From JANNAT01 sp031422555 (GTDB lineage: Bacteria; Pseudomonadota; Alphaproteobacteria; Rhodobacterales; Rhodobacteraceae): DNA of 5,898 nt. A program made the translations under genes and the position numbers. A model generated the notes under the pieces. That model made no database searches and had not been told where the DNA came from. It worked only from the letters and a program-made list of their open reading frames with translations. Positions 1 through 4,152 of the stretch are shown in pieces. Position 1 is the first letter of the stretch; each line of letters starts with the position of its first letter. The stretch covers positions 1-5,898 of the forward strand of contig JANPLZ010000129.1 of assembly GCA_031422555.1 (NCBI GenBank), written 5' to 3'.

Positions 1-1205
1 ACGGTGCCCTGCTCACCCGCAAATTTGGCGCGGGTGGCTTTGTTTGGCGTCAGCACAATGGCCCCCATCAGGCCCACAATCGTCGCCTGCCCCACCAACG
101 GATGATCGACCAACGCGCGCCAGCGTTCGGCCAGATACGGGTGGGCCACGTTGCGGACGTGGTCAATGATGCCTTCTTCCTCGATGATGCGGATATTCTC
201 CAGCGCCACGGCGGCGGCCACCGGATGCCCGGAATAGGTATAGCCGTGGTTGAAATCGCCCGAGGATCCCATCACGGCGGCCACTTCATCGCAGACAATT
301 GATCCGCCAATGGGCTGATAGCCCGACGACAGGCCCTTGGCGATGGTCATGATATGCGGGCGGATGCCGTAGGTTTCGCTGGCAAACCAGTTGCCGGTGC
401 GGCCAAATCCGGTGATCACCTCGTCTGCGATCAAGAGGATACCGTATTTATCAACGATGCGCTGAATTTCCGGCCAATAGGTCGTGGGCGCGATGATCAC
501 ACCGCCCGCGCCTTGCACCGGCTCTCCGATAAAGGCCGCGACGTTTTCGACGCCCAATTCCAGTATCTTCGCCTCAAGTTCCTGCGCGCGCAGCAAACCG
601 AACGCTTCGGGCGTCATATCGCCGCCTTCGGACCACCAATGCGGCTGGCCGATGTGAACGATGCCGTCAATCATGCCGCCGTGATCATGGATCGGCTTCA
701 TGCCACCCAGTGATCCGCCACCCATGGTGGACCCGTGATAGCCGTTTACCCGGCCAATGATGATGCGTTTGGACGGCTGGCCTTTGATATCCCAATAGCG
801 CCGCACCATGCGGATGTTGGTATCATTCGCCTCGGACCCGGACCCCGCAAAGAACACATGGTTCAGATCGCCGGGTGCCAAACTGGCAATCTTGGCGGCA
901 AGTGCTATCGCTGGCACATGGCTGGTCTGGAAAAACGTGTTGTAATAGGCCAGCTGATCCATTTGCGCGCGGGCCACTTCGCCCAGTTCGGGGCGACCGT
1001 AACCGATATTGACGCACCACAGCCCCGCCATACCGTCGATAATCTTGTTGCCTTCGCTGTCGGTCAGCCAGACGCCCTTGCCCTGCGTCATGATCCGCGC
1101 GCCTTTGCGGGCCAGGGCGGCATTTTCGGTAAACGGGTGCATGTGATGCGCGGCATCCAGCGCCTGCAATTCGGCGGTGGGCATATGGTTGGTGATCTTG
1201 TTCAT
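1..1205 (-). CDS. Class III PLP-dependent omega-aminotransferase (C-terminus cut by window edge)
   Basis: Cytosolic fold-type I aminotransferase that moves an amino group from an amine or omega-amino acid to a keto acid, probably pyruvate. The frame is open for 401 codons from ATG at 1203-1205 to the left edge; relatives are about 460 residues, so roughly 60 are missing. It begins MNKITNHMPTAELQAL. Visible motifs are the phosphate-binding GSGSE (121-125), the cofactor-stacking Tyr156 in NGYHGST, Asp261 in ADEVITGFGRTG, which would contact the pyridine nitrogen, and the Schiff-base Lys290 in IAKGLSSGYQPIGG. The 29-residue D-to-K spacing fits the family. The start is supported by AGGGG at 1213-1217, 7 nt upstream. 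The wording resembles rhodobacteral proteins usually named 'aspartate aminotransferase family' and related to putrescine/omega-amino acid:pyruvate aminotransferases. The arginine that reads the substrate carboxylate in related enzymes lies beyond the edge, so substrate stays open. It sits 123 nt downstream of the GntR gene behind its own apparent promoter and operators. Confidence 0.94.
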   Translation of the reverse strand, partial: MNKITNHMPTAELQALDAAHHMHPFTENAALARKGARIMTQGKGVWLTDSEGNKIIDGMAGLWCVNIGYGRPELGEVARAQMDQLAYYNTFFQTSHVPAIALAAKIASLAPGDLNHVFFAGSGSEANDTNIRMVRRYWDIKGQPSKRIIIGRVNGYHGSTMGGGSLGGMKPIHDHGGMIDGIVHIGQPHWWSEGGDMTPEAFGLLRAQELEAKILELGVENVAAFIGEPVQGAGGVIIAPTTYWPEIQRIVDKYGILLIADEVITGFGRTGNWFASETYGIRPHIMTIAKGLSSGYQPIGGSIVCDEVAAVMGSSGDFNHGYTYSGHPVAAAVALENIRIIEEEGIIDHVRNVAHPYLAERWRALVDHPLVGQATIVGLMGAIVLTPNKATRAKFAGEQGT

Positions 1206-1212
1206 TGGATGA

Positions 1213-1217
1213 CCCCT
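1213..1217 (-). promoter_or_regulatory. Ribosome binding site of the aminotransferase
   Basis: Minus-strand AGGGG lies 7 nt before the ATG at 1203-1205. It favours this start over the internal ATG seven codons later (Met8). Confidence 0.6.
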
Positions 1218-1271
1218 GACAGCGGACGGTTTTGGCAAGTTTGCGCGCGCCTGCCGCCGAATCTTACGGGC

Positions 1272-1282
1272 CGCACAGTGCG
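1272..1282. repeat. Short perfect dyad next to the presumed transcription start
   Basis: CGCAC-A-GTGCG is a perfect inverted repeat with 5-nt arms and a 1-nt centre. It adjoins the first TGATCAAAT copy and falls just downstream of the transcription start predicted from the promoter. A one-base loop cannot form a hairpin, so if it matters it is more likely a protein-binding dyad. It is short enough to be chance. Confidence 0.35.
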
Positions 1283-1303
1283 TTGATCAAATAATATGAT
1301 CAA
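1283..1303. promoter_or_regulatory. Paired operator sites over the aminotransferase -10 box (putative GntR operator)
   Basis: Two TGATCA cores at 1284-1289 and 1297-1302 are spaced 13 bp centre to centre and each continues as TGATCAAAT on the plus strand. Together they form an imperfect 21-bp dyad that covers the putative -10 box at 1291-1296. Binding here would block RNA polymerase, so repression is the simplest reading. Assigning the site to the adjacent GntR-family protein is inference from adjacency and from the symmetric, AT-rich form usual for such operators. Confidence 0.62.
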
Positions 1304-1319
1304 ATCAAGCCGGGTTCAA
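1291..1319 (-). promoter_or_regulatory. Sigma-70-like promoter of the aminotransferase gene
   Basis: On the minus strand, the -35 TTGAAC (1314-1319) is separated by exactly 17 nt from the -10 TATTAT (1291-1296). This lies in an AT-rich island within GC-rich surroundings. Transcription would begin near 1284, leaving a leader of about 79 nt before the ATG. The match is good for an alphaproteobacterial housekeeping promoter, but no experimental support is available here. Confidence 0.6.
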
Positions 1320-1321
1320 GT

Positions 1322-1335
1322 AATTTGATCAAATT
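1322..1335. promoter_or_regulatory. Perfect 14-bp palindrome, upstream operator site
   Basis: AATTTGATCAAATT is its own reverse complement and holds the third exact TGATCAAAT copy (1326-1334). It lies just upstream of the -35 box and 29 bp (centre to centre) from the nearest downstream copy. It overlaps the last codons and the TGA stop (1329-1331) of the GntR gene. Sites on both sides of the promoter fit a dimeric regulator that contacts two operators. Confidence 0.62.
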
Positions 1336-1985
1336 CTGCCGTGCGACAATGCCAGCCGCACCTGATCGACGCCCTGACCGATATCGCGGGCGATGGCCGC
1401 GGCCAATCCTGCGGCATCGCCTGTCCGCATGGCGGCCAAAGCCTCTTTATGGGCATCGGGAAATTCCGCCGCCCCCATCCGCGCGCAAACCACCCGCAGC
1501 GACGGGCCAAAGCGCAGCCACAAGGACCGCGCCATATCCAGCAAAACCCCGGGGCCCGCGGCTTCGTAAAGCGCAAAGTGAAAGGCGTGGTTGCTGTGCA
1601 GGTAATCATGCACGTTGTCGGCGGCGATGGCGGCATCCACCTTGGCATCTATCGCCGCCAAGCGGTTGATCAGGCCGGGGGTCAGGGCCGCGGTTGCCAT
1701 GTCTGCCAGTTTGGGTTCAATCGTCAGGCGCGCAAACGCCAGTTGTTCAAGGATCGACGGCGTCAGGTGCGGCACGGTCACCCGGCGGTTGCCTTGCGGC
1801 AGCAGCGCGCCTTCGGCGGCCAGCCGCCGGATGGCCTCGCGCACCGGAGTCATGCCCGCGCCCAGATCGGCGATCAGGCCCTGAATGGTCACCGGCTGCC
1901 CCGGTTCCAGCACGCCAAACAAGATCATGTCGCGCAATTGCGCGTAAGTTACCTCGTGGGTCGGAATCTTGCGTAGATCGTTCAT
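1329..1985 (-). CDS. GntR-family transcriptional regulator, FadR/FCD subfamily
   Basis: DNA-binding regulator of 218 residues from ATG at 1983-1985. Residues about 10-75 form the winged helix (YAQLRDMILFGVLEPGQPV, then recognition-helix segment TPVREAIRRLAAEG at 46-59). Residues about 80-215 are an all-helical FCD-type effector domain. Of the usual metal-binding set (Asp, His, His, His), I see Asn132, His136 (in NHAFH), His179 and Asp201, so two positions differ; metal binding may be altered or lost. A GTG at 2016-2018 would add 11 residues. Neither start has a convincing Shine-Dalgarno sequence; ATG is chosen because it leaves the usual dozen residues before the first helix. The gene lies just upstream of the aminotransferase, and operator-like palindromes sit at its 3' end, so it probably controls that gene. 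The effector is unknown. Confidence 0.9.
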   Translation of the reverse strand: MNDLRKIPTHEVTYAQLRDMILFGVLEPGQPVTIQGLIADLGAGMTPVREAIRRLAAEGALLPQGNRRVTVPHLTPSILEQLAFARLTIEPKLADMATAALTPGLINRLAAIDAKVDAAIAADNVHDYLHSNHAFHFALYEAAGPGVLLDMARSLWLRFGPSLRVVCARMGAAEFPDAHKEALAAMRTGDAAGLAAAIARDIGQGVDQVRLALSHGRI

Positions 1986-2017
1986 CGGGGTCGGATCACT
2001 CGTAAGGCTGATCTGCA

Positions 2018-2039
2018 CGCCTGTGGAATTGCACAGGCG
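2018..2039. repeat. Inverted repeat at the start of the GntR gene
   Basis: CGCCTGTG and CACAGGCG are perfect 8-nt arms (2018-2025 and 2032-2039) around GAATTG. The repeat lies 32 nt upstream of the chosen ATG and touches the alternative GTG. It could be an operator for another regulator or a leader hairpin. It shares nothing with the TGATCAAAT sites, and its TGTG-6-CACA spacing differs from a CRP site (TGTGA-6-TCACA). Confidence 0.5.
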
Positions 2040-2108
2040 GGTTAGCGCAGTGGTAATCCGGCAAGGGGTTCAGTTGCAAGCCAAAGCCCGGCCCGGCCGC
2101 ATTATGCC

Positions 2109-2122
2109 GCGGCAATAGCCGC
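2109..2122. repeat. Small hairpin-forming inverted repeat
   Basis: On the minus strand GCGGC-TATT-GCCGC gives a perfect 5-bp stem with a 4-nt loop, midway in the intergenic region. It has no following T-run, so it is not a simple terminator. Its function is unknown. Confidence 0.35.
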
Positions 2123-2160
2123 AAATATGGTGCAACCGGGCGGATCAGGCGCAAAGGGGG

Positions 2161-2190
2161 TGCCAGACGAAAATGCCCCCCAGTTTGGCA
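2161..2190. repeat. Imperfect inverted repeat in the intergenic region
   Basis: TGCCAGAC (2161-2168) faces GTTTGGCA (2183-2190): eight pairs including one G-T wobble on the plus strand, seven of eight on the minus strand. It overlaps the possible terminator and may be an alternative fold of the same RNA. Confidence 0.4.
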
Positions 2191-2207
2191 GGGCAAAACC
2201 GGAGGGC
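2170..2207 (-). terminator. Possible weak intrinsic terminator of the sugar operon
   Basis: Reading the minus strand, GCCCTCC (2201-2207) can pair with GGGGGGC (2175-2181), with one T-G wobble, across a 19-nt loop, and is followed by ATTTTC. It lies 33 nt past the oxidoreductase stop. The loop is long and the T-run short, so Rho-dependent ending or read-through into the GntR gene is also possible. Confidence 0.3.
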
Positions 2208-2239
2208 GCAATTTACCGTTTGGCTGCCGCCGGGGCGGC

Positions 2240-3373
2240 CTAGCGCATCAGGGCTGCGGCTTCGGCTGGCCCCAGCGCGGCTGGCCTTGTGCAGGTGGTG
2301 GTCAGGGTGATGAATGCGCCGGTCTCGCCCGATTTCAGGCAGGCGGTCATCACGTCAACCCCGTGCAACGTGCGTTCCAGCGAACAGCGCGCGTCGCGGC
2401 CTTCGGTGACTGCCAGCACCATGTCGGCCATACCAGCCGTGCGGTAATTGGCCTGATCTTCGCCGTGATGGCCCTTTTGGTTGTTTTTACCAAACGGGTG
2501 ATCCCAAGGGGCGATATCGTGCACCACGCCGTCGCGCCCGGCCATCTGCAACGGACCGCCAAAAAAGTTCGGGTCCGGCACATAAAGCGTGCCTTCGGTG
2601 CCATAAAATTCAAAGTGGTTGCGCTTGTGGTGCCACACGTCCCAGCTTGCGGAAAAGCTGATGGTCGCGCCCGAGTGAAATTCCAGCAAAGCCTGAATGT
2701 TCGACGGCGTTTTGACGTCAATCTGCTGGCCGGCCTGATCGCCTGAACCGATGGTGCGGGTGGGGGTGGCCGAAGATGTCAGCGCGCCGACCCTGCGCAC
2801 CGGGCCCAGAAGGTTGATCAGATTGGCGATGTAATAGGGGCCCATATCCATGATCGGCCCGGCGCCGGGCAGATAGAAAAAGCCGGGACTGGGGTGCCAT
2901 GATTCCGGCCCGTGCCCTTGGATTGCCGCGCAACCCGTTGTTATCGTGCCAAACTTGCCCTCATCAATCAGCGCGCGCGCCTGTTGATGGGTGCCGCCAA
3001 GGAACGTGTCCGGCGCGCAGCCCACCGCAAGGCCCTTGGCCACCGCCAGATCGCGCAGCGCTACGCCTTCGGCCAGCGTCAGCACCAAGGGCTTTTCGGA
3101 ATAGGCGTGTTTGCCAGCCTCAAGTATCCGCCGCGTCACCGAATAATGCGCATCCGGGATGGTCAGGTTGATCACCACGTCGATGTCTTTGTTGGCCAAC
3201 AGATCGTCAACCGATTGCGCCACCACGCCAAATTCCGCCGCCCGCGCGGTTGCGGTGGCCATGTTCACATCGGCTACGGCGCGCACCTCCAGCCCTTTGA
3301 ACAAAGGCGCAAGCCGCAGGTAAGAGGTAGAGATATTGCCGCATCCGATGATGCCAATGCCCAGATTTGCCAT
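2240..3373 (-). CDS. Gfo/Idh/MocA-family NAD(P)-dependent sugar oxidoreductase
   Basis: Cytosolic dehydrogenase of 377 residues, usual family length, that would oxidise or reduce a hydroxyl of a sugar, cyclitol or glycoside using NAD(P). The N-terminal Rossmann domain (about 1-125) has the dinucleotide loop GIIGCGNIS (7-15) and the family signature EKP at 93-95, whose Lys94 is the usual active-site lysine. The C-terminal alpha/beta domain carries the substrate pocket; in the common DxGxH motif this protein has DMGPY (176-180), so tyrosine replaces the usual histidine. The ending STWDVW-like stretch (SASWDVWHHKRNHFEFYG, 241-258) is typical of the fold. The start is set by minus-strand AAGGA, 6 nt upstream, which overlaps the preceding gene's TAA. 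The 9-nt gap implies translational coupling to the isomerase-like gene. The substrate cannot be read from sequence; context suggests a sugar from the GH2 enzyme's product or substrate. Confidence 0.93.
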   Translation of the reverse strand: MANLGIGIIGCGNISTSYLRLAPLFKGLEVRAVADVNMATATARAAEFGVVAQSVDDLLANKDIDVVINLTIPDAHYSVTRRILEAGKHAYSEKPLVLTLAEGVALRDLAVAKGLAVGCAPDTFLGGTHQQARALIDEGKFGTITTGCAAIQGHGPESWHPSPGFFYLPGAGPIMDMGPYYIANLINLLGPVRRVGALTSSATPTRTIGSGDQAGQQIDVKTPSNIQALLEFHSGATISFSASWDVWHHKRNHFEFYGTEGTLYVPDPNFFGGPLQMAGRDGVVHDIAPWDHPFGKNNQKGHHGEDQANYRTAGMADMVLAVTEGRDARCSLERTLHGVDVMTACLKSGETGAFITLTTTCTRPAALGPAEAAALMR

Positions 3374-3379
3374 GATTTG

Positions 3380-3384
3380 TCCTT
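3380..3384 (-). promoter_or_regulatory. Ribosome binding site of the oxidoreductase, overlapping the upstream stop
   Basis: AAGGA begins inside the TAA stop codon (3383-3385) of the preceding gene and ends 6 nt before the ATG at 3371-3373. A terminating ribosome would sit on this site, which favours coupled translation of the two enzymes. Confidence 0.65.
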
Positions 3385-4132
3385 ACAGTGCTTTGACGGA
3401 GGCCAGTGAACGGGTTGCGAACCGTTTGTGATCGGCGGGGTTGTCGTGTTCCATGACGAAATTGCGCACACCCGCGGCGCGCAACGCGGCGTGAATAGTT
3501 TTCCAGTCAACCGTGCCATGACCGACATCGGCCCAACCGTCTTCGGCGGCGTTTTCCCCCGCGGGCGCGATGTCTTTGACATGGGCGGCCACAAGCCGGC
3601 TGCTGCAGGCCTTTATCCAGTCCAACGGATCGGCCCCGCCCCGGATCACCCAAGCCACGTCCATTTCCCATTTCAAATCCGGCCCGCCCTCAAACAAGGC
3701 GGTTTGCGGCGTCGCACCATCGGCGGTTTTACGAAATTCGAAATCATGGTTGTGCCAGCCAAAATTCAAGCCAGCCGCCCGGATCGGCGCCCCCGCCTTT
3801 TGCAGCCGCGCACCCAAGGCCTGCCAGCCCGCCCCGGTGGTCGGGTGCATATCAGACGGCAGCCATGGCACGATCACGGTATCCATCCCCAGCGTCGTCG
3901 CCACTTCGATCGCCCAATCGGGGGTGTCTTCGACTTGGGACAACCCGAAATGCCCCGATGTCATCCGCAAACCCGAGGTCTGCAAGCCGCTGGCCAGCGC
4001 AGCCAACCCGGCCGCACCCTCATAAAGGCCGCCAAAACCTTCGACCCCGTCATAGCCCGCATCCGCCAGCATTTGCAGCGTGTCGGCCAGCGGGGGAAAG
4101 TTGCGGGATGAATATAACTGATAGCTGAACAT
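3383..4132 (-). CDS. Sugar phosphate isomerase/epimerase-like TIM-barrel protein (AP endonuclease 2 family)
   Basis: Predicted cytosolic, metal-dependent TIM-barrel protein of 249 residues, likely to isomerise or epimerise a sugar or keto-sugar. The fold is that of xylose isomerase-like/AP endonuclease 2 proteins; a DNA-repair role is unlikely given the neighbours. Visible markers are the beta-5 motif GWHNHDFEF (125-133), WEMDVAWV with Asp158, AHVKDI with His184, DVGHGTVDW (202-210) and MEHD with Glu228. Asp158, His184 and Glu228 are the probable metal ligands, with a fourth from the HNHDFE cluster. The ATG at 4130-4132 is chosen because a perfect AGGAGG lies 5 nt upstream. The frame stays open to 4291, and a TAATG overlap with the GH2 stop offers a start 7 codons earlier, but without a ribosome site. 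It sits 20 nt after the hydrolase and 9 nt before the oxidoreductase; such isomerase/oxidoreductase pairs often act in sequence on one sugar. Confidence 0.92.
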   Translation of the reverse strand: MFSYQLYSSRNFPPLADTLQMLADAGYDGVEGFGGLYEGAAGLAALASGLQTSGLRMTSGHFGLSQVEDTPDWAIEVATTLGMDTVIVPWLPSDMHPTTGAGWQALGARLQKAGAPIRAAGLNFGWHNHDFEFRKTADGATPQTALFEGGPDLKWEMDVAWVIRGGADPLDWIKACSSRLVAAHVKDIAPAGENAAEDGWADVGHGTVDWKTIHAALRAAGVRNFVMEHDNPADHKRFATRSLASVKAL

Positions 4133-4137
4133 CGGTG

Positions 4138-4143
4138 CCTCCT
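4138..4143 (-). promoter_or_regulatory. Ribosome binding site that fixes the start of the TIM-barrel gene
   Basis: A full consensus AGGAGG lies 5 nt before ATG 4130-4132 and inside the 20-nt gap after the GH2 gene. It argues against the longer open frame, which would begin inside the GH2 coding region and add 53 residues of low-complexity sequence. Confidence 0.8.
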
Positions 4144-4152
4144 GTGGCGTCA

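Larger units (their letters stand above)
2019..2239. other. Non-coding region between the sugar operon and the GntR/aminotransferase module
   Basis: No convincing gene lies here. An open frame that would span most of it (1996-2211, minus) is rich in Pro, Arg and Leu, overlaps the GntR start and resembles no family I know. The region holds several inverted repeats: 2018-2039, 2109-2122 (GCGGC-4-GCCGC) and 2161-2190, plus a GC-rich hairpin right after the upstream stop codon (2226-2239). It should contain the end of the sugar-operon transcript and the promoter of the GntR gene. I found no strong -35/-10 pair for the latter. Confidence 0.6.

Noticed and set aside
735..1286. Plus-strand open frame of 183 codons opposite the aminotransferase
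   Set aside because: It is antisense to a strongly motif-supported aminotransferase, and its translation resembles no family and has skewed composition. It is a mirror frame typical of GC-rich coding DNA.
1284..1334. Three short repeats as a tiny CRISPR or iteron array
   Set aside because: The copies are only 9 nt, unevenly spaced (13 and 29 bp), and sit on a promoter. No cas or replication gene is present; operator sites explain them better.
1341..1976. Plus-strand open frame of 211 codons opposite the GntR gene
   Set aside because: It is fully antisense to a protein with a clear winged helix and FCD domain. Its product is rich in Gln, Arg and His without recognisable motifs.
2022..2035. 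TGTG-6-CACA as a CRP/FNR-type site
   Set aside because: CRP sites read TGTGA-6-TCACA, so the distance between TGTG and CACA should be 8 nt; here it is 6.
1996..2211. Small minus-strand open frame in the intergenic region
   Set aside because: It overlaps the GntR start in another frame, is Pro/Arg/Leu-rich and shows no motif. It is probably a chance frame between modules.
3428..4111. Plus-strand open frame of 227 codons opposite the TIM-barrel gene
   Set aside because: The minus-strand gene has conserved family motifs and a perfect ribosome site; the plus frame has neither.
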